Of a stretch of 16,552 bases of DNA, positions 6,857-13,475 are shown one piece after another; position 1 is the first letter of the stretch; each line of letters starts with the position of its first letter. Below the pieces are notes generated by a model. The model saw only the letters and a list, made by a program, of their open reading frames with translations. It did no database searches and had not been told where the DNA came from. Source of the stretch: an uncultured bacterium (GTDB taxonomy: Bacteria; Cyanobacteriota; Vampirovibrionia; Gastranaerophilales; Gastranaerophilaceae); the NCBI GenBank assembly GCA_948888345.1, contig CAQTPN010000006.1, forward strand, positions 1-16,552. The letters run 5' to 3'. Position numbers and translations under genes: made by a program.

Positions 6857-8332
6857 ATGGAACTTGGTAAAATTATTAAAGCTATCGAACCTTCCGAGGT
6901 TTTAAATTATAAAGATGTTGATATAAAAGGGATTTCTTACAATTCAAAAACAATAAACAGTCATGAAATTTTTGTCTGTTTAAAAGGCGAACATGTAGAC
7001 GGGCATGAATTTGCTCAGATGGCCTTTGAAAAAGGTGCAGTTGCTCTTATGGTTGAAAGACCTTTAAATATTGAAATTCCTCAGCTTGTTGTAAAATCCT
7101 GTCAGGAAAAAATAGCGGATTTGGCCTGTTGTTTTTATCATAATCCGTCATTTGAGCTAAACTTAATAGGTGTTACGGGAACAAACGGCAAAACAACCGT
7201 AACCCATCTTGTTCAAAAAATTGTTGAAGAAGACCAAAAAAGATGTGCTTTAATCGGAACTTTAGGATATAAATTATCTTCATCGGACGATTATCTTGAA
7301 GCAAAACATACAACCCCGCAGGCACCGGAATTACAAAAAACTTTATCAAAAATTTTAAAGAAAGATATATTGAATGTTGTAACCGAGGTTTCATCCCACG
7401 CGCTTGAACAATCAAGAGTCAGGGGCTGCAGATTTTCAGGTGCTGTTTTAACGAACTTAACCCAGGACCATCTTGATTTTCACATTACAATGGAGAACTA
7501 TTTTAAAGCAAAGGCAAAGCTTTTTTCGGCTCTTCAAAAGGGTTCTTATGCAATTATAAACAATGATGATAAATGGGCAGACAGATTTTTGGCTGAAATT
7601 CCTGACGGGGTTAATGTTTTAACTTATGGTGTTAAGAAAAAGTCAGACCTTATGGCCGTTGATATTGAATTTACATCCCGCGGGGTTAATTTTCTTTGTA
7701 TTTGCGGGGATGAAAAAGAAGAAATTAAACTTCATTTAAATGGCATGTTTAGTGTCTATAATGCGCTTGCAGCTATTGGTGTCGGTCTTTCTATGGGAAT
7801 TTCCATGAAAATCTGCAAAGAGGCACTTGAGCGCACCCGTTCCGTTGCGGGCCGTTTTGAAATTGTCAATTCTGACCCTATGGTAATTGTGGATTATGCT
7901 CACACTCCTGATGGTTTGGAAAATATTCTTCGCGCTGCCCGCGAATTAACCCCTAAAAATGGTAATTTGATTTGTCTTTTTGGCTGCGGAGGAGACAGGG
8001 ATGCTACAAAGCGTCCTAAAATGGGTAAAATTGCTCAGGATTTATCGGATAAGGTTGTTATAACATCTGATAATCCGCGTTCTGAAGACCCTCAGCAGAT
8101 TATTACCGATATTTTATCAGGGTTAAAATTGATAAATTCAAAAACTGTCTTTGTAGAGCCAGACAGGCACCTTGCAATTGAGCTTTTATCCAAAATTACA
8201 AACAGTAATGATGTTGTGATAGTTGCAGGCAAGGGCCATGAAGATTATCAGATTTTAGCGGACAGAACCATTCACTTTGATGATAGGGAAGAGGTTCAGA
8301 AAGTTTTTTCACCTGTAAATTCTTCTAAATAA
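6857..8332 (+). CDS. murE: UDP-N-acetylmuramoyl-L-alanyl-D-glutamate--2,6-diaminopimelate ligase MurE
   Basis: MurE is the cytoplasmic ATP-dependent ligase that adds the third residue of the peptidoglycan stem to UDP-MurNAc-L-Ala-D-Glu. At 491 residues it is full length. The N-terminal substrate domain has ISYNSKTINSHEIFVCLKG (26-44). The ATP-binding loop GVTGTNGKTT is at 105-114. HTTPQAPEL, EVSSHAL and LTNLTQDHLDFH mark the central domain, and YFKAKAKLF contains the lysine region that is carbamylated in relatives. The C-terminal domain carries DNPR at 405-408, the signature of enzymes that add meso-diaminopimelate rather than lysine. The window therefore comes from an organism with DAP-type peptidoglycan. 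ATG with AAAGGA eight bases upstream fixes the start, and a good promoter precedes it. The next cluster gene, normally murF or mraY, is instead a UPF0324 membrane protein. Confidence 0.97.
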   Translation: MELGKIIKAIEPSEVLNYKDVDIKGISYNSKTINSHEIFVCLKGEHVDGHEFAQMAFEKGAVALMVERPLNIEIPQLVVKSCQEKIADLACCFYHNPSFELNLIGVTGTNGKTTVTHLVQKIVEEDQKRCALIGTLGYKLSSSDDYLEAKHTTPQAPELQKTLSKILKKDILNVVTEVSSHALEQSRVRGCRFSGAVLTNLTQDHLDFHITMENYFKAKAKLFSALQKGSYAIINNDDKWADRFLAEIPDGVNVLTYGVKKKSDLMAVDIEFTSRGVNFLCICGDEKEEIKLHLNGMFSVYNALAAIGVGLSMGISMKICKEALERTRSVAGRFEIVNSDPMVIVDYAHTPDGLENILRAARELTPKNGNLICLFGCGGDRDATKRPKMGKIAQDLSDKVVITSDNPRSEDPQQIITDILSGLKLINSKTVFVEPDRHLAIELLSKITNSNDVVIVAGKGHEDYQILADRTIHFDDREEVQKVFSPVNSSK

Positions 8333-8345
8333 AATTTATTTGGCA

Positions 8346-8351
8346 TATAAT
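8346..8351 (+). promoter_or_regulatory. Possible -10 box placing transcription start at the ATG of the UPF0324 gene
   Basis: A perfect TATAAT ends nine bases before the ATG at 8361, so transcription from it would begin within about three bases of that codon and give a leaderless message. A -35 at 17-base spacing (TTCTAA at 8323) is poor. Co-transcription with murE is the alternative. Confidence 0.35.
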
Positions 8352-8360
8352 TACTTTACT

Positions 8361-9413
8361 ATGATTACTTTAGAAAAAAATGAACAGGTTGATTTACCCG
8401 AAATTAAAACTCAGGAGTCTAAAAAGCCAAATTTATATTCCGGACTTGCTTTTTGTACACTTTTTGCACTTTTGTCATATTTTGTATGCAAGGCTGATTT
8501 TTTTGTTAAATATAATATCAATTCTCTGACATTTGCAATAATTACAGGCATGGTTATCGGGAATACTTTAAATAAATTTATTCCTGAAACTTTTAAAGAA
8601 GGAATAACATTTTCCGGCAAAAGAATTTTAAGATTTGCAATAATACTTTATGGTTTTAGAATAACTTTTGCTCAAATTGCCGGTGTTGGACTGTCAGGTT
8701 TTGCTGCTGATATCATAATGCTTTCATCAACTTATCTTATTGGATATTATTTAGGTACAAGGGTTTTTAAGCTTGATAAAGATTTATGTATGTTGACTGC
8801 TATAGGTTCATCTATCTGTGGTGCCGCAGCGGTTTTGGGAACGGATTCCGTACTTAAGGCAAAAGCACACAAGGTTTCTCTTGCTGTGGCAACAGTTGTA
8901 TTATTTGGCACTCTGGCTATGCTTTTATATCCTTTTATATATAAATTGGGTTTTTTAAATGCGGATGCTTTTGGAATTTATATAGGTTCAACTGTTCATG
9001 AGGTAGCTCAGGTTGTGGCTGCAGGTTCTGCTGTTTCTAAACCTGTTATGGATACTGCCGTAATTGTTAAATTAACCCGTGTTATGATGCTTGTTCCTTA
9101 TTTGTTTTTATTAAGTATGTATCTTGCTAAAAAATCAGGAACAAAGATGAGTAAAATTCAAATTCCATGGTTTGCAATTTTGTTTATTGTCGTCTGCGGT
9201 ATTAATTCTACAGGTTTTATTCCTGAAATATTTGTTTTAAATATTGTGGAATTTGATATTTTTCTTTTGACCCTTGCAATGTTTGCACTTGGGGTTGAAA
9301 CAAACTTTAAAAAAATTAAGGGTCTTGGAATTAAACCTCTTTTACTTGCGCTGATTATGTTTATATGGCTTGTTTTTGCAGGCTTTATGGTTGCAGAATT
9401 TATATCCTTATAA
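8361..9413 (+). CDS. UPF0324 (YeiH-type) membrane protein, putative sulfate exporter family
   Basis: This is an integral membrane protein of 350 residues with about ten hydrophobic segments. It matches the UPF0324 family (YeiH in E. coli), often annotated as putative sulfate exporters. Recognisable family blocks are FAIITGMVIGN in the second helix, RILRFAIILYGFRITFAQI, the glycine-rich AIGSSICGAAAVLGT, IYIGSTVHEVAQVVAAG and VKLTRVMMLVP. FALGVETNFKKIKGLG lies near the end. The cytoplasmic N-terminus is polar and lacks a signal peptide. I chose the ATG at 8361 over an in-frame TTG at 8340: neither has a ribosome site, and a TATAAT box lies between them. The transported substrate is not established for most of the family. 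Its insertion between murE and murA, at the position of missing murF, mraY and murD, is unusual and may simply reflect cluster rearrangement. Confidence 0.88.
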   Translation: MITLEKNEQVDLPEIKTQESKKPNLYSGLAFCTLFALLSYFVCKADFFVKYNINSLTFAIITGMVIGNTLNKFIPETFKEGITFSGKRILRFAIILYGFRITFAQIAGVGLSGFAADIIMLSSTYLIGYYLGTRVFKLDKDLCMLTAIGSSICGAAAVLGTDSVLKAKAHKVSLAVATVVLFGTLAMLLYPFIYKLGFLNADAFGIYIGSTVHEVAQVVAAGSAVSKPVMDTAVIVKLTRVMMLVPYLFLLSMYLAKKSGTKMSKIQIPWFAILFIVVCGINSTGFIPEIFVLNIVEFDIFLLTLAMFALGVETNFKKIKGLGIKPLLLALIMFIWLVFAGFMVAEFISL

Positions 9414-9440
9414 ATTTTTTTAAAATTTGAGATTAATGAT

Positions 9441-9461
9441 TTACATTAATTAATAGTGTAA
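9441..9461 (+). promoter_or_regulatory. Imperfect dyad upstream of murA
   Basis: TTACA (9441-9445) and TGTAA (9457-9461) are inverted copies with an 11-base AT-rich spacer; eight of the ten possible pairs across the whole 21 bases match. It lies upstream of a TAGAAT box at 9485-9490 that could be the murA -10. TACA/TGTA dyads are typical of BlaI-family operators, but there the spacing is much shorter, so a link to the repressor at 1318 is speculative. Confidence 0.25.
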
Positions 9462-9484
9462 TTTAATCTATGCTTGTATTAAAA

Positions 9485-9490
9485 TAGAAT
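9485..9490 (+). promoter_or_regulatory. Probable -10 box for murA
   Basis: TAGAAT is one mismatch from consensus and would start transcription about 20 bases before the murA ATG. The -35 at 17-base spacing (TTTAAT at 9462) is weak. The same -10 variant appears in the murE promoter. Confidence 0.4.
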
Positions 9491-9515
9491 ATACAGAAAG
9501 CATGCAGATAAATTT

Positions 9516-10847
9516 ATGGTAAAATTACAGGAAAAATTAATAATTCAAGGCGGAAACCCTCTCAAGGGCGAGGTTGCAGTCGGCGGTGCAAAAAACGCTG
9601 TTTTAAAATTGATGGCAGCTGCCCTTCTTTGCGAAGATGTATCTGTTATAAGGAATGTTCCGGAATTATCTGATGTTGAAATTATGCTTGATGTTTTAAA
9701 GGAACTGGGTGCAAAGACAACATACAATAAAGATGAAAAGTTTTTAACGATTGATGCTACTAATCTAACAAGCGTTTGTGCGCCGGAAGCTTTCGTATCT
9801 AAAATGCGTGCTTCATTTGTTGTTCTGGGCCCGCTTGTGGGCAGAATGAAAGAGGCTCTTGTTGCACTCCCGGGCGGCTGCCAGATAGGTGAAAGGCGTG
9901 TTAATTTTCACATTAAAGGCCTGCAGGCTTTAGGGTGCGAATGCAGTCTTGAAAACGGATATGTTCATGCCAGAGCTTCAAAACTTATTGGAGAAAATAT
10001 TTGTTTTGATATTCCATCTGTTGGTGCTACGGAAAACATTATGATGGCATCGGTTCTTGCAGAAGGCACCACAAGAATTCAAAATGCAGCCCAAGAACCT
10101 GAAATTGTTGATTTGGCTAATTTTTTAATAGCAATGGGTGCTGATATTGATGGTGCAGGTACCAGTGAAATCATCGTAAGAGGGGTAAAGCAGAGCGATT
10201 TACATGGTGTGGAATATGCTACAATTCCTGATAGAATTGAAGCGGGAACTTTTATGTCCGCAATTATTGCTTCTCGCGGCAAGGGTATAATAAGAAATGT
10301 TTATCCGAACCATTTAACAATTTTTACAGGCAAGCTTTTAGAGATGGGTGCAAAAATAAGGCTTGTTGAACCCTATGCAATGGAAATCAGCGCAGATAAA
10401 AGACTTGAAGCTATGAATTTTATAACCCAGCCGTACCCAGGGTTTCCGACAGATTTGCAAGCACTTGCTATGACGCTGTTATCAGCTGCAAACGGTGTTT
10501 CTGTTGTAACGGAAAGCCTTTATGAAAACAGATTTATGCATATTTCAGAACTCTGGAGGATGGGTGCCAATATAAGGCAGTCTAAAAACCATGCCATAAT
10601 TAAAGGGGTTGAAACTCTTGTCGGTACATCCGTTCAATCAACTGACCTCAGGGCAGGTGCTGCTCTTTGTGTTGCAGCTATTATGGCAAAAGGCGAAAGT
10701 GAAATTAAAAAACTCCATCATATAGACAGAGGCTATGAAAAATTTACGCAGAAGCTTCAAGGGCTTGGCGTGAATGTTCAAAGAGTTCCTTATGATGCTA
10801 AGGATTATGAAATGCTTGACAATAATGAGGTATCTGCTTCAAAATAG
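9516..10847 (+). CDS. murA: UDP-N-acetylglucosamine 1-carboxyvinyltransferase MurA
   Basis: MurA transfers enolpyruvate from phosphoenolpyruvate to UDP-GlcNAc, the first committed step of peptidoglycan synthesis, in the cytoplasm. At 443 residues it has the expected length for the two-lobed EPSP-synthase fold, with a slightly long C-terminal tail (YDAKDYEMLDNNEVSASK). VGGAKNA (22-28) holds the substrate-binding lysine. PGGCQIGERRVNFH holds Cys122, the catalytic-loop residue that fosfomycin alkylates, so the target is of the ordinary fosfomycin-sensitive type on this residue alone. GATENIMMASVLAEG, the IPDRIEAGTF block and FPTDLQALAM, with the catalytic Asp, complete the pattern. The ATG has only a weak ribosome site (AGAAAG about 15 bases upstream). 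A dyad and a -10 box precede the gene, and a small repeat protein follows after 23 bases, probably in the same message. Confidence 0.97.
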   Translation: MVKLQEKLIIQGGNPLKGEVAVGGAKNAVLKLMAAALLCEDVSVIRNVPELSDVEIMLDVLKELGAKTTYNKDEKFLTIDATNLTSVCAPEAFVSKMRASFVVLGPLVGRMKEALVALPGGCQIGERRVNFHIKGLQALGCECSLENGYVHARASKLIGENICFDIPSVGATENIMMASVLAEGTTRIQNAAQEPEIVDLANFLIAMGADIDGAGTSEIIVRGVKQSDLHGVEYATIPDRIEAGTFMSAIIASRGKGIIRNVYPNHLTIFTGKLLEMGAKIRLVEPYAMEISADKRLEAMNFITQPYPGFPTDLQALAMTLLSAANGVSVVTESLYENRFMHISELWRMGANIRQSKNHAIIKGVETLVGTSVQSTDLRAGAALCVAAIMAKGESEIKKLHHIDRGYEKFTQKLQGLGVNVQRVPYDAKDYEMLDNNEVSASK

Positions 10848-10870
10848 AAATATAAATTTGAAAGGATATT

Positions 10871-11200
10871 ATGGCGCACACATATAAAAGATGGTATGAC
10901 CATGACCCTCTGTTAATGCAGGTTATTGATTTATTAAGGGCTTACCCTAATGAATTAAAATCCCAGGCTGAAATATTTTTAAAAAAAGTGGAAGAGCAGG
11001 TTTCAAAAGAAGCTGTGGATAGATTTTATGAAATGGTAAAACCTATGATTTTAGGTAACAGATGGTATGATTCTGACCCGATTCTTTCTAAAACGGTGGA
11101 GCTTTTAAGAGTTGTGCCGGAGGAAATTCAAAAACTTGCGGCGGATAATTTCATAAATGCGCTTAAAGAAAGCGGTGTTGCTATTGATGAAAACAGGTAA
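10871..11200 (+). CDS. Unknown small protein made of two RWYD-containing repeats
   Basis: I recognise no named family. The 109-residue protein has no signal peptide or membrane segment and reads as helical. It is an internal duplication: residues 7-33 and 64-90 align without gaps at an offset of 57, with 13 of 27 positions identical. The shared pattern is RWYD, one residue, DP, then LLR, Pro, Glu and Ala at fixed spacing. The segment between the copies (about 41-63) is helical and differs. ATG is supported by AAAGGA about six bases upstream. The gene follows murA by 23 bases and its last 20 bases overlap the tail-to-tail anti-sigma gene. The position suggests co-expression with murA. Function is unknown; the conserved Trp, Tyr and Asp at the head of each repeat are the natural place to look for a binding surface. 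Confidence 0.75.
   Translation: MAHTYKRWYDHDPLLMQVIDLLRAYPNELKSQAEIFLKKVEEQVSKEAVDRFYEMVKPMILGNRWYDSDPILSKTVELLRVVPEEIQKLAADNFINALKESGVAIDENR
10889..10969 (+). repeat. First copy of the RWYD-DP protein repeat
   Basis: Encodes residues 7-33 of the small protein after murA, beginning RWYDHDPLL. Similarity to the second copy is seen in the protein and is weaker in the DNA, so the duplication is not recent. Confidence 0.7.
11060..11140 (+). repeat. Second copy of the RWYD-DP protein repeat
   Basis: Encodes residues 64-90, beginning RWYDSDPIL, and aligns without gaps to residues 7-33 at an offset of 57 residues. Confidence 0.7.
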
Positions 11201-11654
11201 AAAATCTTTCAACAGCGTTTTTTATTCTGTTAATAAATCCTGATGTTTTAAGCCGTTCCATAACTTTTTTTGAAATATCTGTTTCTATATTATATTTTGT
11301 TTTATAAAATGAATTGTTTAATGTTCTTTTTAATTTGCTGATATTTAAAAGTGCTTCTTCGTATTCTTTTCTTTTGTTTAATGTTGCCTCAAAGTCATTT
11401 ATCCTGCTTTTTTCCATTTCTCCGTCAATATAAAGCGAGATTTCTTCATACATATTCTCTCTTTCCTTTATAAGTTTTCTTTTTTTCTCTGCCTCGTTAA
11501 AAAGTTTTTTAACAACCATATATTTTTCCATACACAGTGGACAGTTTCTAAGGTGTATAGAAACCATTTCTTTACATTTTCTGTCAAGATTATCTTCCAC
11601 ATAATGGGTTAAAAGTTTTCCCACTATTGTACAGGTTAAATTTCCTTTTAGCAT
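11181..11654 (-). CDS. Probable zinc-type anti-sigma factor (soluble)
   Basis: This 157-residue protein is the likely partner of the sigma factor just upstream. Residues 8-41 match the zinc-finger anti-sigma domain: Cys8, a helix reading LLTHYVEDNLD, then His34, Cys38 and Cys41 in the H-x3-C-x2-C arrangement (HLRNCPLC). A second module at about 69-103, beginning YEEISLYIDGEM, resembles the same domain without metal ligands. The rest is helical and charged. Unlike many relatives there is no membrane segment, so it should act in the cytoplasm, binding and silencing the sigma factor, possibly with zinc or redox sensing at the Cys/His site. TAAGGA about nine bases upstream supports the ATG. The gap to the sigma gene is 36 bases, and the 3' end overlaps the convergent repeat-protein gene by 20 bases. 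The zinc-binding role is inferred from the motif. Confidence 0.75.
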   Translation of the reverse strand: MLKGNLTCTIVGKLLTHYVEDNLDRKCKEMVSIHLRNCPLCMEKYMVVKKLFNEAEKKRKLIKERENMYEEISLYIDGEMEKSRINDFEATLNKRKEYEEALLNISKLKRTLNNSFYKTKYNIETDISKKVMERLKTSGFINRIKNAVERFFTCFHQ

Positions 11655-11690
11655 TTTTAAAAATCCTTATTTTGTTTTTGGATTACAAAG

Positions 11691-12275
11691 CTAGCACATA
11701 TAGGGTTTAATGTATTCCTGCAATTTGCAGCGGGCGCGTGCTATACGTGATTTTACCGTTCCGATGCTTGAATTTGTTGCCTGTGCTATTTCATCATAGC
11801 TTAGCCCCTGTAATTCACGCATCACGATTGTCATTTTAAACGGTTCTTTCAATTTGTCTATTGATTTTTTTATAACTAAATCAAGTTCATCATTCAAAAT
11901 GCACTCATGTGGTGTAATCGAATTATCAGGAATTTCAAGTTCTTTGTTTTTATCGTCATAATCATTTTCAAATGTGATTTTAATCGGCATTTTTTGCTTT
12001 TTTCGAAGCGAATCGTAAAATTGTCTTATGGTTATTTGATTGAGCCAGGCTCTAAAGGTTTTTGGATTTCTTAGTTTTTTAATATTTTTTGCGACTTTAA
12101 ATAAAATTTCCTGCACTAAATCTGATATATCATCACATTTTGCATTCATATAATAAAGCGTTGCATAGATATTCTTTTCTTCGCGCCGAAGAAGCTCTTC
12201 AAGTGCTTCAAAATCATCATCCTGCGCTTTATTAATCAAGCTTTCTATAGTATCATTTTTGAACTTTAATTTCAT
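11691..12275 (-). CDS. ECF-type RNA polymerase sigma factor (sigma-70 regions 2 and 4)
   Basis: This alternative sigma factor is 194 residues from the chosen start. Region 2 spans about 22-92, with the core-binding and -10-recognition block DDISDLVQEILFKVAKNI and FRAWLNQITIRQFYDSLRKK. Region 4 (about 135-188) ends in a helix-turn-helix, LSYDEIAQATNSSIGTVKSR, for -35 recognition. Regions 1 and 3 are absent, which defines the ECF group. It heads a two-gene unit with the anti-sigma gene. An in-frame ATG 39 bases upstream (12314) would add MWLIKRKLFIYKL; I prefer 12275 because it gives the ordinary ECF N-terminus and leaves room for a leader, but neither start has a ribosome site. The signal and regulon cannot be read here. 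ECF genes are commonly autoregulated, so its own promoter in the 12276-12358 gap is a candidate target. Confidence 0.9.
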   Translation of the reverse strand: MKLKFKNDTIESLINKAQDDDFEALEELLRREEKNIYATLYYMNAKCDDISDLVQEILFKVAKNIKKLRNPKTFRAWLNQITIRQFYDSLRKKQKMPIKITFENDYDDKNKELEIPDNSITPHECILNDELDLVIKKSIDKLKEPFKMTIVMRELQGLSYDEIAQATNSSIGTVKSRIARARCKLQEYIKPYMC

Positions 12276-12323
12276 AAGTTTATAAATAAACAATTTTCTC
12301 TTAATTAACCACATTCTTTGTTA

Positions 12324-12329
12324 TATAAT
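12324..12329 (+). promoter_or_regulatory. Likely -10 box for the thiamine gene in the divergent intergenic region
   Basis: TATAAT lies in the gap between the sigma gene and the thiamine gene; transcription would begin near 12336, about 23 bases before the TTG start. The -35 (TTAATT at 12301, 17-base spacing) is poor. The leader is far too short for a thiamine pyrophosphate riboswitch. Confidence 0.5.
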
Positions 12330-12358
12330 CACATTGGTAATTATTAAAGGCTTTTAAT

Positions 12359-13369
12359 TTGAAAAGAATAATTGATGTAAATATAAATAGGACAACGGAA
12401 GCCTTAAGGGCACTTGAAGAAATTGCAAGGTTTTATCTTGATGATAAAAAATGCTCGGAAAAATTAAAAAATATGCGTCATTTTGTGTGTAATTTTTTTG
12501 ATAAAGATTATGAAGCACTTCTAAAATCAAGAGACACCGTAAATGATGTCGGAGTTAATATTAAAAATATTACAAAGGAAAGCCGTACAGTTAATATAGA
12601 AAATATTTTTAAAAGTAACATAAAAAGACTGCAGCAATCTTTAAGGATGCTTTCTGAATATGCTTCCATGCCTGATGATTTAAGATATCAAAGCTATACA
12701 ATTGAAAAAGAAATGTTTGAAGGAATAAAGATGAATATTAAAAAATACCTGCTTGATAAAAGAAGATTATACCTTGTAACAAATTCCGATGCTTTTAATT
12801 CTGATGATGAATTTTTGGATAGAATAGCCCTTGCCCTGAAAAGCGGTGTTGACATTATTCAATTAAGAGAAAAAAAACGTCCTGCTAAAGAAATTATAGA
12901 ACTTGGGTATAAAATAAGAGAACTTGCAAGTAATTTTAATGCACTTTTTATTGTAAATGACAGAATTGATATTGCAAAAATTGTAAAAGCTGATGGTGTG
13001 CATCTCGGGCAGGATGATATTTCTTTATCAACTGCAAGGGAAATTCTTGGAGATGAATTTATAATAGGTATTTCAACTCATTGCCCTGATGATGCAATTA
13101 AGGCTCAAGATGGCGGAGCCGATTATATAGGAGTAGGTCCTGTATTTAAAACCCCGACTAAACCGGGAAGAATTCCTGTTGGTTTGGAATATGTTAAATG
13201 GGCTGCCCAAAATGTAAATATCCCGTTTTTTGCTATAGGCTCAATTGAACCCGATAATATAGATGATGTTATAAAGGCAGGTGCTTCAAGGGTGGCAGTT
13301 GTGCGCGCCATTATGAACAGCGAAATACCGGAAGAAAACATTAAAAAATTCTTATCAAAGCTTAACTAA
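12359..13369 (+). CDS. thiE: Two-domain thiamine enzyme: ThiD2-like domain fused to thiamine phosphate synthase ThiE
   Basis: ThiE joins HMP pyrophosphate and the thiazole phosphate to make thiamine phosphate. The C-terminal domain (about 137-336) is a complete ThiE TIM barrel: IIQLREKK (167-173), FIVNDRIDIA (197-206), DGVHLGQDD (212-220), IGISTH (236-241) and DYIGVGPVFKTPTKPG (255-270), then AIGSIEPDN and VAVVRAI. The N-terminal 125 residues (IIDVNINRTTEALRALEEIARF at the start, SRDTVNDVG at 57-65, LQQSLRMLSEYA at 91-102) match the ThiD2-like extension seen on cyanobacterial ThiE. ThiD2 proteins have been reported to be HMP-phosphate kinases, so one chain may do two consecutive steps. The start is TTG with AAAGG eight bases upstream. 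No other thiamine gene and no TPP riboswitch are nearby. ThiE is certain; kinase activity of the front domain is inferred from the family. Confidence 0.93.
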   Translation: MKRIIDVNINRTTEALRALEEIARFYLDDKKCSEKLKNMRHFVCNFFDKDYEALLKSRDTVNDVGVNIKNITKESRTVNIENIFKSNIKRLQQSLRMLSEYASMPDDLRYQSYTIEKEMFEGIKMNIKKYLLDKRRLYLVTNSDAFNSDDEFLDRIALALKSGVDIIQLREKKRPAKEIIELGYKIRELASNFNALFIVNDRIDIAKIVKADGVHLGQDDISLSTAREILGDEFIIGISTHCPDDAIKAQDGGADYIGVGPVFKTPTKPGRIPVGLEYVKWAAQNVNIPFFAIGSIEPDNIDDVIKAGASRVAVVRAIMNSEIPEENIKKFLSKLN

Positions 13370-13475
13370 AACCTTCATAATTTCATAAATTTTTTTAAGC
13401 TTAGATTTTTTATATTCTTATTTATTAATGTTTGATAATCCATAACTATTAGCTAATTTATAGTCAAATAGCTTT

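Noticed and set aside
8340..8360. TTG at 8340 as start of the UPF0324 gene
   Set aside because: It has no ribosome site and lies upstream of a TATAAT box; the ATG at 8361 is preferred, though not proven.
12330..12358. TPP riboswitch before the thiamine gene
   Set aside because: The space between the probable transcription start and the TTG is about 23 bases, far below the roughly 100 bases needed, and no conserved THI-box sequence is visible.
13370..13475. Terminator after thiE (TAAGCTTA palindrome flanked by T runs)
   Set aside because: The palindrome has no loop and only AT-rich flanks; it would not form a stable hairpin in RNA.
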